This document shows, one piece after another, positions 17,691-27,626 of a stretch of 64,000 bases of DNA. Origin of the DNA: Symbiodinium sp. CCMP2592. Lineage: Eukaryota; Sar; Dinophyceae; Suessiales; Symbiodiniaceae. Both the position numbers and the translations under genes were made by a program. The number at the start of each line of letters is the position of its first letter. Positions within the stretch are counted from its first letter, which is position 1. Under the pieces are notes generated by a model. The model ran no database searches. It was not told the origin of the DNA and worked only from the letters and a program-made list of their open reading frames with translations. Location: positions 1,003,818 to 1,067,817 of the forward strand of contig CAJNDT010005869.1 in the NCBI GenBank assembly GCA_905221615.1, read 5' to 3'.

Positions 17691-18606
17691 TCAATTCCGA
17701 GCTTCTGTCGTGACGGTAGGAAGTGCTGGTAAGGTGTTTGCAGGCCTGCGAGTGGCCAGGATGCGCCTGCCTGAAGGACAGGTTTTCGACCTTTCCTGGT
17801 ATGAACTTGCCCGCCCTGAGATTTGGTGGTGGCTGCTCCTTGATGAGCTTGCAGGACTCAAGGGATCGCTTCCCCGTGCTCTGGCGGGACGGAAGTCCCC
17901 AGTCCGGGACGGCAGCCTGGTGCAAATGTCCTTGGCTCCTAAGCGAGACCTCACCGCCAAGCCAGACTCCTTGCCGACACATAGCCGGCGGGGCGCTGGT
18001 TCCAGCCAGCGGCGCACTACTGGGGGAGGCAGCACGAGTGTTGAGGCGACGCAGCACCACTGCTACTGCGGTGTGTTGCTGCCAGTACAGCTGCTGTTCT
18101 TTCTCACCCGAGCGCTAGCTGACGACCCTACGGCCGCTCCACTTCTGCAGCCAACCAACGTCACCCCAACCCGTGACGGCCAGCACATTGAGGTGCGAAT
18201 CACTTGCAAGGTTCCCGCTGCCTTGGTGGGCCGTCCCCAGATTGCCATTGCTGACCGCCTGATGGCGGGCTTCGAGGATGGAATCCTTCCGGCCAGACGC
18301 GGCGAGTTTGACCCACGCATGTTCACGTATCCGGGCTCCTATCGCGGCACCTTTCGACTGCTTTTCCCACTTGCGGACATCTCACTGGGGTTACAAGCTC
18401 AACCGTCTCTAGCGATTCAGGCTGCGGGCCTACTTCACAGCGCCCTGTGGCGACTTCGTGCTGCGGCAACCTCCGAAGGTTGGGATCTCCGTGCGGTCGT
18501 GGCCTACTGGATACGCGGGCCACAAAAGAAGAAGTTTCACTTTCCGACCCGCTTATGGCGCTTTGCGCATTTCGACGCTGTTGAGGCCAAAGCCTTCAGC
18601 GGTTAG
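17671..18606 (+). CDS. Open frame of 311 codons, unknown
   Basis: The first half overlaps the minisatellite and looks like chance sequence. The second half, from about 18110, has a more protein-like composition (DGQHIEVRITCKVPAALVG, FRLLFPLADISLGLQ). It ends in AHFDAVEAKAFSG, which recalls short peptide remnants common in dinoflagellate repeats. No domain is recognised. It could be an exon or a retroelement remnant; the start is not defended. Confidence 0.25.
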   Translation: MIPGLTVQFRASVVTVGSAGKVFAGLRVARMRLPEGQVFDLSWYELARPEIWWWLLLDELAGLKGSLPRALAGRKSPVRDGSLVQMSLAPKRDLTAKPDSLPTHSRRGAGSSQRRTTGGGSTSVEATQHHCYCGVLLPVQLLFFLTRALADDPTAAPLLQPTNVTPTRDGQHIEVRITCKVPAALVGRPQIAIADRLMAGFEDGILPARRGEFDPRMFTYPGSYRGTFRLLFPLADISLGLQAQPSLAIQAAGLLHSALWRLRAAATSEGWDLRAVVAYWIRGPQKKKFHFPTRLWRFAHFDAVEAKAFSG

Positions 18607-18752
18607 TTGCCCAAGAGGAGAACCAGGCGCAGTCACTGCCAAATGGCGAACGCCCCTGGGCGCAGGACCGCTGGAAGGTTGCGGCGGAGGAGTTTCGCAG
18701 GGAAGGAGGCCTGGGGCCCGGCCTCCAATTTCCCTGCATCTCCACCGAGTTA

Positions 18753-18944
18753 ATGCCACATCTCCATTGCGAAGACCATGACAACCATCAGTATTCATTT
18801 ACTCGTCTGATGGAAATCTACAAGGAGAAGAACTATCAGTTGCTCTATCTCCTGAAGGAGAGTCAATTTCCTTCGAGCGGTCGTGACATGCAACGAATGC
18901 TCGACAGCTGGCCGCAGGATGCAGCGGCTGGCTCCTCCAGGTGA
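18753..18944 (+). CDS. Weak exon candidate
   Basis: The frame reads MPHLHCEDHDNHQYSFTRL and then MEIYKEKNYQLLYLLKES, with a protein-like amphipathic composition, in otherwise non-coding DNA. No family is recognised and splice sites are undefined. Confidence 0.2.
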   Translation: MPHLHCEDHDNHQYSFTRLMEIYKEKNYQLLYLLKESQFPSSGRDMQRMLDSWPQDAAAGSSR

Positions 18945-18971
18945 CCTCCGCCCTTTGTCGACTGTGGGACT

Positions 18972-19230
18972 GACGACATACGTCGTTGTGTCGATTCCCT
19001 TCCCAGCTGTACGCAAGGGCTACATGACCCTGGCCGAGACCGGGCTCAACTGGGAAGGCTGGCGGAATTTGCCGCCTTGTCGAATAGACGCCGATAGTGC
19101 AGGCTCTGCGGCCAGAACACCTGGCAATGGTCTGGTATAGCTAAGTGGTGACGGACCTCGCGCGGCACGTCGCTTCACCTCTTGAGGAGTCTCCAGGTGA
19201 TGCCGCGGCAACCGACGACATACGTCGTTG
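18972..19230. repeat. Two copies of GACGACATACGTCGTTG, 242 bp apart
   Basis: Identical 17-mers at 18972-18988 and 19214-19230, each with an ACGAC-ATAC-GTCGT inverted core. A variant in the opposite orientation occurs at about 23309-23325. The DNA between the two copies has no clear gene. Confidence 0.6.
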
Positions 19231-19640
19231 AGGTTCATTCATTCTCTTTGCTGCTCTTGTTCTGGCACGACGACCGCCTGAGTCTTGTTTGCGACGGAGC
19301 GCACTTTCACGATGGCTGCCTTTGGCCGCTGCGTACCCTTGCAGTGGGGAGTGGAGGGGGGGGCCTTGGCTGCGCTTTCCGGTTGTTCCCCAAAAGCTGG
19401 TCGGGTCGTCTCTGACCGACAACCGCCGCTATCACGCGGTGGAGCCGCACGAGGGCAGCATGTGGGCGCTCGCAGCCTATGTGCCTCAAACTTATGCTCG
19501 GGCGACGGAGCAGCACCGGGAGTCGCTCCGAGAAGCTGGATTTCCGCTGCCGCAGTGACCGATTTCGTCGGACACTGCTTGAGAAGTGTGATTTCGTGAC
19601 ACAATTGTACGATGTCGTCGTACACTTGAAAATGGAAGTT

Positions 19641-20810
19641 CTGTGGAGGGCCGACCTCGCGAAGCCAGAATTGCTTGTGTTTTGCGGGCCTTAAAAAGGG
19701 TCGCCCGACAGCCCCATAACTGTGCAGCTTTGAGATCGTACAAAGACAGGGAATTTTTGCCAGAGGTGACTCTAGCATTTCTGAACAGAGCAGATCAAGC
19801 CATGCAGAGTTATGGTATCGAGAAGGTGGGCCGGAACAGATCATACAAGAGCGGCGGAATTTTCTGGAAGGTATCTCCACCAGATCTGAACAGGACTTCT
19901 TGAGCTGTGTAGAGTTATGGTATCGAGAGGTGTGGCTGACGGTTCGGAATTTGTGCACGGTGCTTAACTCCAAAACCCCTCATGCACGACATGGGCTCAC
20001 CTGGCTCTCGCCAGATTTTTTTTGCTCTTTTAGCAGAGACCCATTTGCAACATTCTTTGCCTCTGCCTTGCTTCTGATTGCATTTGCTGTTGCTAGACCA
20101 GTGGTTGCGTTCCCTCAAAAGACCGAACTGCACTTTTCGCTGTTCTCGGAGATTGCACCTCTGCTTCAATTTCTTTTTGCTCTCTGAGTTAGTTCCATCG
20201 TCAAATTGGATCTTTTTTGCTTCATGGCTGCGTGTGTCTTTGCGCAGGATGGTTGCATCCGCTGTCACAAACCGACAAAAAAAAGATTGCTCGCAGCAGG
20301 CGCTCCAACCCCACTTTGTTGCTCAGCAAATCCACATCTCTGCGCAACACAGACCCGTGCCGCTGCCGCTCCCGCAACACAAATGGAAGAACTGCTTTTG
20401 AATCAGATAAGTGATCGCACTCGTTTTGTCTTGTTTCGTTTTGCTTCGAATGTTTTTAGCTCAAGAAAAAGATCGAGTGCTGCGCATTCTGTTTTTCTTG
20501 TTAGACTCCTGAGAGCTGTGAAGCGCCACGGCCTCGCCTGTGCAAGGTTGGAGTTGAGAGTTCTCCCAGAAGGTACCTGTGCCTGAGAAAGCATCGACTT
20601 TGACCTGTTTGGACCAGATCCTGTTTGTCCCATGAGTCCGCCTGCAGCTCAAAGGTGGAAGTGTTCTGGCTGCTGTGTCTGGAACGTGTTCGGCCACCAG
20701 TGCCGCCGACGTCCACTTTCGGTACGGACCAACTGCAGCACACGCGGCTCCAAATGTGGGGTCGAACACGCTTAGCAATTTTGGCTTCGCTTGAGTGGCT
20801 CCCCTCTGTT
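19641..20810. repeat. Direct repeat, copy 1 (about 1.17 kb)
   Basis: Begins CTGTGGAGGGCCGACCTCGC and matches 21269-22418 over its whole length with few substitutions. Copy 1 holds about 40 bp (near 20505-20545) that copy 2 lacks. Both hold two AGAGTTATGGTATCGAGA words. Many overlapping ORFs occur on both strands but none resembles a protein I know. Confidence 0.8.
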
Positions 20811-21268
20811 CTCTCATGTCTATCACTTCCACAGGCAAGCTGTCTGTTGGAAATTCTTGTTGGAGAACGATGTTTCCACACTGGATGCCTGCCTGTGGGC
20901 GAGTCGCCTTGATGTAGCAGTGTGGAACGCACGGGCTTGGGCTTGGGCCCCAAAATGAGGAATTCGCGACCCCAAAATAGGGGCCGCCAAGCGGCCCCGA
21001 TTTTGGGGTCCTCTGGTTGCCAGTCAAAATATGTTGAAGGAGGTTGACTGGATTTCGCGGCTCCTTTTCTGGGGCCGCGAGACGGCCCCATTTTTGGGGT
21101 CGCAAGTTTGATTCCTGCACCCACAGCGGCTGAATCTCGTCAGCTGCGCATGTCATTGATTGTATTGACTTTGGGGAGCGTCTGGTGGAGGACCGTTTGG
21201 AAGGTCGGAACTTGTCCACAGCAGCTGTGTTGCTCGCCCTTAATAGTGCTGCAGCCAGCGGAATGCAA
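20811..21268. other. Spacer between the direct repeats, with a strong hairpin
   Basis: Holds an inverted repeat of two 20-bp arms (20968-20987 and 20991-21010, one mismatch, 3-base loop; left arm GACCCCAAAATAGGGGCCGC). A smaller related one lies near 21073-21100. No gene. Confidence 0.6.
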
Positions 21269-22418
21269 CTGTGGAGGGCCGACCTCGCGAAGCCAGAATT
21301 GCTTGTGTTTTGCGGGCCTTAAAATGGGGTCGCCCGACAGCCCCATAACTGTGCAGCTTTGAGATCGTACAAAGACAGAGAATTTTTGCCAGAGGTGACT
21401 CTAGCATTTCTGAACAGAGCAGATCAAGCCATGCAGAGTTATGGTATCGAGAAGGTGGGCCGGAACAGATCATACAAGAGCGGCGGAATTTTCTGGAAGG
21501 TATCTCCACCAGATCTGAACAGGACTTCTTGAGCTGTGTAGAGTTATGGTATCGAGAGGTGTGGCTGACGGTTCGGAATTTGTGCACGGTGCTTAACTCC
21601 AAACCCCTCATGCACGACATGGGCTCACCTGGCTCTCGCCAGATTTTTTTTGCTCTTTTAGCAGAGACCCATTTGCAACATTCTTTGCCTCTGCCTTGCT
21701 TCTGATTGCATTTGCTGTTGCTAGACCAGTGGTTGCGTTCCCTCAAAAGACCGAACTGCACTTTTCGCTGTTCTCGGAGATTGCACCTCTGCTTCAATTT
21801 CTTTTTGCTCTCTGAGTCAGTTCCATCGTCAAATCGGGTCTTTTTTGCTTCATGGTTGCGTGTCTTTGCGCAGGATGGTTGCATCCGCTGTCACAAACCG
21901 ACAAAAAAAAGATCGCTCGCAGCAGGCACTCCAACCGACTTTGTTGCTCAGCAAATCCACATCTCTGCGCAACACAGACCCGTGCCGCTGCCGCTCCCGC
22001 AACACAGGTTTTTCGGTCTGCCTCAAATGGAAGAACTGCTTTTGAATCAGGTTAGTGACCGCACTCGTTTTGTCTCGTTTCGTTTTGCTTCGAATGTTTT
22101 TAGCTCAAGAAAAAGATCGAGTGCTGCGCACTCTGTTTTTCTTGTTAGTGCAAGGTTGGAGTTGAGAGTTCTCCCAGAAGGTACCTGTGCCTGAGAAAGC
22201 ATCGACTTTGACCTGTTTGGACCAGATCCTGTTTGTCCCATGAGTCCGCCTGCAGCTCAAAGGTGGAAGTGTTCTGGCTGCTGTGTCTGGAACGTGTTCG
22301 GCCACCAGTGCCGCCGACGTCCACTTTCGGTGCGGACCAACTGCAGCACACGCGGCTCCAAATGTGGGGTCGAACACGCTTAGCAATTTTGGCTTCGCTT
22401 GAGTGGCCCCCCTCTGTT
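21269..22418. repeat. Direct repeat, copy 2 (about 1.15 kb)
   Basis: Second copy of 19641-20810. It carries a short insertion near 22008 (GGTTTTTCGGTCTGCCTC) and the deletion noted for copy 1. High identity suggests a recent duplication. Confidence 0.8.
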
Positions 22419-23236
22419 TCGCACCGAATGCGAAACTAAAGTTAGGGATGGAGTGCCTAACCTCTTCTGAAAGCGAGAATCCTGCTTGAGGATATCTGGA
22501 AGTTGACGTTTTCGCCGTCCACTTCGGAATTCCCTGGAGGCATGTCGGAAAAACAGGGACATGGCCATGGAGAATTCCAGACTCGCTTTCTAGCTACTCG
22601 CAGGCCCACAAATCGCTTCCTAGCTGCTCGCAAGCGCTTTCGAGCAGCTCGTAGGCCCACAAATTTGCTTCCTGGCCACTCGCAGGCTTTTTTTTTTGGC
22701 TTGACTGGGCCTCGTCGACTACAGCTGTAGCACTCGGTCCCTACAAACAAACAGACAACAAACAAACTACTACAACAAAGCGGTGAAACAACATCCACGA
22801 ATGGGCTGCAGCGCACGGGTTTACCTGTGTTGGCCGTTCAGCGCTAACTACGGAGCTTCAGCGACCGGTTCGAAGCAATAAAGAGCCGTCGCTCTGTGCC
22901 GCCCAAAACAACAGGTGGAAAACCAAGCTCCAGCAGCCGTTCTATCTCGCCAGACAACGAACAGTCCCTGTGTCTTGTTCCGTCACAATCGTGCACACCA
23001 TAATCCAAAAGTCCAATACTCCCTTCGGTGAGCGGCTTTCCAGACTTGATGCGGTGGCCAGAGCCGCCAGATGCGTACGCACACCGCGAAACGATCCTCG
23101 GTGTGCAAACAATGGCGTCTTAGATGTAAGGACCGACGGCCACCTATCGCTGCTACAGCACGCTGCCGGGCAGAATGTAGACCGTGGAAAAAAATTGTAG
23201 TGTGTCGAAAACCCAGTGCAGCCAAGCGGAGGAACG
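22419..23236. other. Non-coding, with a short minisatellite
   Basis: 22587-22690 holds CTCGCAGGCCCACAAAT-type repeats (three to four imperfect units). Nothing else is supported. Confidence 0.4.
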
Positions 23237-23528
23237 CCTTGACATTCCAAGAATGGACGCCCAAGTAGAACGTACACGCAGAAGTAACAAGGAGCGAGAA
23301 GAACCGCAACGAACGTATGTCGTTGGTTACAGCGGCTCCAACAAGAAACCTGCTCCGCAGCTCCCGCTCGCCCGTCTTCGCAGCCAGCCGGACCGTGGAG
23401 TCTCCCTCATCGTCTTCGATCCATACCGGGCCTCCTATGTAATCGTCCAGAGCCAGCGCATGATTTAGGTGCGCTGCACGAGATGCTTCGGTCGGATTCT
23501 CCACGACATTCTGGCACGTGACTTCCAT
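23237..23528 (-). CDS. Exon candidate, unknown product
   Basis: On the minus strand the frame reads MEVTCQNVVENPTEASRAAH and then GGPVWIEDDEGDSTVRLAAK, with an even amino-acid use unlike its surroundings. The likely coding part ends near the AACGACATACGTTCG word at about 23310. No family is recognised and exon borders are uncertain. Confidence 0.3.
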
Positions 23529-23988
23529 TTAAACCTCTTTGATTTTTTCACACCCAGACAGCAGCCGCTGCTCGGAAGCTCCAAGCGCTTCAACTCGAGG
23601 GACTTGCGCGGATCGCCGGCTGCGAAGCGACCCTGCCTGCGAGGCAGGTGCTGGCCCCCAAGCCCCGGAGCCTGGGAAAGAGCGCGGCCGAGGGCCCGCT
23701 CGGGAGGTGGCGACGAAGACTCTGCCGGACAAGCGGGCCAAGACGGTGACGCGGACGGCCGGAGAGATCGTGCAAATCCGTCGTTCAGGCCTCGCCCAGA
23801 TCTCTCCCAATGTGGAAGTCGATATGGTTGCAGCGCCCCGTTGATAGCATACGCTAGCTTCCGGACGAGCAACTTTCACTATGTCTTGGAAGCACATGCA
23901 CATATGCCTAAAGCAGCAAACTAGTTCACAGAGTTTCGCTGATTTCAGCTGGTCTTTGCAAACAGAGCCCATTTGCGAGCTAGAACGC
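23529..23988. other. GC-rich stretch, no confident gene
   Basis: Open frames exist on both strands between 23470 and 23970. Their overlap and Arg/Pro/Gly composition are typical of GC-rich DNA, not of a clear protein. Confidence 0.3.
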
Positions 23989-24290
23989 CAACAGCTTCTT
24001 GGACCTGTGTCACGGCAGGATCATATGCGCCCTGGACATCGTGCGAAACAGCTCCGAGCGCTACCTGGACGAAACTGAGCACAGCGTGCTGGCTGCTCCG
24101 TTAGCTCTGTTGCAGCGACGTGAAGGGCGAGTGCTGGTTATGGCCAATACCGCTTTGAGCAGCTTCAGCGACCGCGATTTGGAGTGCCGCAGACAGGCCG
24201 GACAGAAGCTGATTAAGATTCTCTGTTACCAGTCCAAGCGTTCCTTCTGTTGGAATGGAGACTTCGAATGCTCGGCAGTTTTGCAATTAT
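23989..24290 (+). CDS. Exon candidate, unknown product
   Basis: After an AG at about 23987 the plus strand reads DLCHGRIICALDIVRNSSER, then VLAAPLALLQRREGRVLVMA and SDRDLECRRQAGQKLIKIL. This is a well-mixed, helix-prone sequence without an upstream ATG, as an internal exon would show. The frame stops at about 24292. No family is recognised. Confidence 0.35.
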
Positions 24291-24292
24291 AA

Positions 24293-26004
24293 GCCCCTGC
24301 TTGCTCCCCTGCAGGTCTCTGTGGATCATGGTGGCGAACTCTGTGGTCGCCTCATGCTCAGGTCTTCTTTTAGATTGCTGCGGTTTCGAGCCCAGGTCGT
24401 TCTTCAGGCTTTTTCGGCATTGTCGCCCGGTTGCTGAGTTATTCCCTACCCAAACCCCTCTGTAGCCCCAAATTGCTCCACTTTCCCAGGTCGTGTGTGC
24501 TGGATGGTCGGTCCCTCGCTGCAGCCCGGTGCTCAACAATTGGCGCTTTTGAAGCTGTAGGGTCGACTTTCAATCCCGATGTCAGGTCCATCTTGATATG
24601 TCTACTTCCTCATGCCCGCCCGGTCCTTAAGTCTGTATCGTGTGCCCCGAATAACCCTAAGCGCCTAAGCATTAAAAAATCCGGCCAGGACGTCCCATGC
24701 ATGCTTCCGCTTGACTTGGCCGCCTGCTGCTCAGTTAACATCATGCTGCTCAGATTCTCTGCTATCTCTCCATCCCAGGTCCGATGATTCGACTATACGC
24801 TGCACGCTCAACGGTCCGATTGCCACGATGTTTTGCTTCAGCATTTCCCTTGCGGGTATTGGTGGCAGGTGCAAACATGAAGCCGATGTGGATGCATGGC
24901 TTGAGGCAGGGTGAAATAGACATGCATGCACATGTATTGCAGTTTGCCCGCACGATCTTGGCTTCAGGCTCCGTGGACAGCATCAACTTCGAATGACGGT
25001 GCCGGGATCCCGGATCGAGCTCGAGTGCATTATGGATGCGATCTTACGCCGAATATATCGTTCCAGGTGGACCGATGCAGTACGTGGCAGATGGACGAAG
25101 TGGGTGCAGGCGGGAGTTTTTACGCATGCATTCCTGGAGCCTTCATTGTAACTTACTGCTTATGTTCCGCTCGCAGGCTGGACTATGCAGCCAGGATCCC
25201 GGTTTCAACGGCCGGTGCATGCATACGGGTCCGGGTCGATGATAATGATGATGATGATGGTGACGGTGATGAGCGATGTGGCGGTTGTGGTGATCGATGG
25301 TATCGGTGGTGCAAAGGCATGTTTCAGTAAGATACAGAAAATTAAATAAGTATATGCAACAAATATATGTAAATGTTGGCAATATGTCATCTTCATTTTG
25401 GGGTTCTTATCTATACATAGTTTATGATCTAAATGAAATAACCCATATATTGTAATAGCTTTACATTCCCCGGTTTTCTCGACTCAAGGCTGGTTTAACC
25501 TCCACATGCACATCATGCCCCATGCTCTGTACATGCACTGGTGCTTATGGCTTATTGTAGACTTAGCATTTCAGGTTGACGAAAAATCTTTAACATGCAA
25601 TAGAATCTCACACATGACACATCTCTGTGTGCCTATGTATCTCTGTATACAATATATACAAATGCTTGCATGTATATGTGCATGTGTGTGTGAGCTTCCG
25701 GGAACACTATGCTAGTATATATATATGCACATATATACTAGCTCTCAAGTATATAAATGATATCTATATATATATATAGACAGATCAATATGTATCACCT
25801 TCATGTGTACGTCCATGCATATTAGTTATCGTCGGGTTTCGTGATTTTGGCGCCCGGGATGAGGTTTTGTGGCATGGTAAACATATTAAATATACTTCAT
25901 GTTGAACACTTGCCGGGCGATGCTGAGGTGGGCCGGCGATTGGATGTGCAAAGCCGGGCAGCCGGCTGATCGTGATTGGATGGGGGTGCTAGTTACAGGA
26001 TAGG
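24293..26004. other. AT-rich intergenic region
   Basis: About 1.7 kb rich in ATGCATGC words, with a GAT/GGTGAT microsatellite at 25235-25285 and a TA-rich microsatellite at about 25720-25785. No coding frame could be defended. Confidence 0.5.
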
Positions 26005-26107
26005 TTAGAAGCTGCCCCGACCCTGTAATAGTCACTATAAGGATTGTATTAGGGTCCTATATTATATTCCTATAATGCCACTATTACAGGGTGGGGGCAG
26101 CTTCTAA
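26005..26107. mobile_element. MITE (103 bp) with 28-bp TIRs and 8-bp TSD
   Basis: Terminal inverted repeats at 26005-26032 and 26080-26107 match at 27 of 28 positions (start TTAGAAGCTGCCCC, inner end CCCTGTAATAGT). AGGATAGG flanks both sides exactly (25997-26004 and 26108-26115). It has no coding capacity. Eight-base duplications suggest mobilisation by a hAT- or P-type transposase, although the ends are not a classic hAT terminus. Confidence 0.85.
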
Positions 26108-26129
26108 AGGATAGGCTGAAGAATTTCAC

Positions 26130-26231
26130 TTAAGGAGATCCGGCCGCCGGTGGTACGTCCCGGGCCATAAAACATCCCTTTAAGGAGATCCCCGGCCGCC
26201 GGTGGTATGTCCCGGGCCATAATACATCCCT
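26130..26231. repeat. Tandem repeat, two units of about 50 bp
   Basis: Units 26130-26179 and 26180-26231 share TTAAGGAGATCC, GGCCGCCGGTGGTA and GTCCCGGGCCATAA. Confidence 0.8.
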
Positions 26232-26760
26232 CCAGCCCTACAATAAATTGTATGCAGTTGCTACACATGTGAGCTTATTGAAGCCGAGGCTCGAGTGTTG
26301 AAACGAAAAGTGCATGCAGGGCTGCCGGGTTGAGATGTGCTTGCTGCATGCATGGCATTCATATATACATATGTGTTGGCTCGATGTACATTGCGATCTC
26401 GATCGCATGCATGCATGGTACCTCTGTGAAGGATTGGTGCCAGGCCATGTGCATGTTATGTATTGGTCCAGTGTTCGGTCAAGTTTGTTTTCCAAGCCTC
26501 CACCTGTCCATCAGGGCATTAAGCTGCTACTTCTGGTGCTGGGCGGCTCCTTCATTGCTGCAGCCGGCCGGAGCCTAAGCCATTGGCTGGCAGCCATTAC
26601 ATATATGTATATATGTATATATAGATACGGTATGCTAAATCAATACGTATACTTACATGTATATATATGTATATGTATATAGTAAATAATACACTAATAT
26701 GTTACATTAGTAGTATATATACATATATATACGCTACCACTAAAGTAGCAATAAAGCAAA
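26232..26760. other. AT-rich left flank of the DIRS-like element
   Basis: Contains ATGCATGC words and a TATATG microsatellite (about 26596-26735). No gene. Confidence 0.5.
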
Positions 26761-26978
26761 CTTATTTTCCAACGAAACTTCCGTTAGCGCGCGTTTGGGG
26801 AACCCTAACTGCGCTGCAGAGAGAACCCTGTGCAAAACACTCTCTTTTTTTCTCCTAGCGGACATGGGGGGTCGGTTCGGGCCCGATCTTCGGGCTCTGA
26901 CGAAACGATGCCACTGGCATTTCAAACCAAAACTCGACCGCTGGTCGATGGTAAGGCGAACGACTGGTTCACCCCCCC
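26761..26978 (-). repeat. Split direct repeat B, terminal copy
   Basis: About 218 bp, matching 27378-27593 with one extra T and one extra C in homopolymers. Begins CTTATTTTCCAACG. It forms the 3' end of the element in its own orientation. Confidence 0.9.
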
Positions 26979-27212
26979 TACCAGGGAATAACCCGTACCA
27001 CGGGGAGATAAAGTGAAACATGCTAGGACCTACTGGGTCACTGCAGCTACCAGTTGCTACTCTGTAGTTGCACGGCCTACGGCCTATGTACAAAATCGCA
27101 TTCTTTGCTGAAGTCTCTCCGCGGGAGAGAGCATAGGAGCGCTGCTCCTGGCAGCTCTGCTGCCGAAGCGGTGTCCCGGACCCCGCATACTATACAGGGT
27201 GTGGTGGGTGGG
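26979..27212 (-). other. Spacer between repeats of the DIRS-like element
   Basis: 234 bp, no ORF. Holds a GGACCTACTGGG word similar to those in the other untranslated segments and a small hairpin (CTCCGCGGGAG). Confidence 0.5.
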
Positions 27213-27379
27213 ACAAAAACTTTTTGGATCACAGATCCAACTCCAAGCCGAAAGCTGCACGGCAAAGTTTGTCTAGTGTCACTCACACACAAGTGAAAAC
27301 ACTGTTTTCCTTTTTCGACAAACTTTGTCTACACTTTCGGCGGAAAATAAAACCCATTCACGCACGCATGATGGATGCT
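27213..27379 (-). repeat. Split direct repeat A, internal copy
   Basis: 167 bp, matching 37889-38055. It begins ACAAAAACTTTTTGGATCAC, ends GGATGCT and abuts repeat B with a shared CT. Confidence 0.9.
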
Positions 27380-27593
27380 TATTTTCCAACGAAACTTCCG
27401 TTAGCGCGCGTTTGGGGAACCCTAACTGCGCTGCAGAGAGAACCCTGTGCAAAACACTCTCTTTTTTCTCCTAGCGGACATGGGGGGTCGGTTCGGGCCC
27501 GATCTTCGGGCTCTGACGAAACGATGCCACTGGCATTTCAAACCAAAACTCGACCGCTGGTCGATGGTAAGGCGAACGACTGGTTCACCCCCC
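27378..27593 (-). repeat. Split direct repeat B, internal copy
   Basis: 216 bp, matching 26761-26978. It overlaps the end of repeat A by the dinucleotide CT (27378-27379). Confidence 0.9.
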
Positions 27594-27626
27594 TTGAAGG
27601 CACTCGAAGCCTTACTCACCCCCCAT

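Noticed and set aside
20078..22194. Plus-strand ORFs in the 1.15-kb duplicates
   Set aside because: Frames are not preserved between the two copies and show no recognisable motif.
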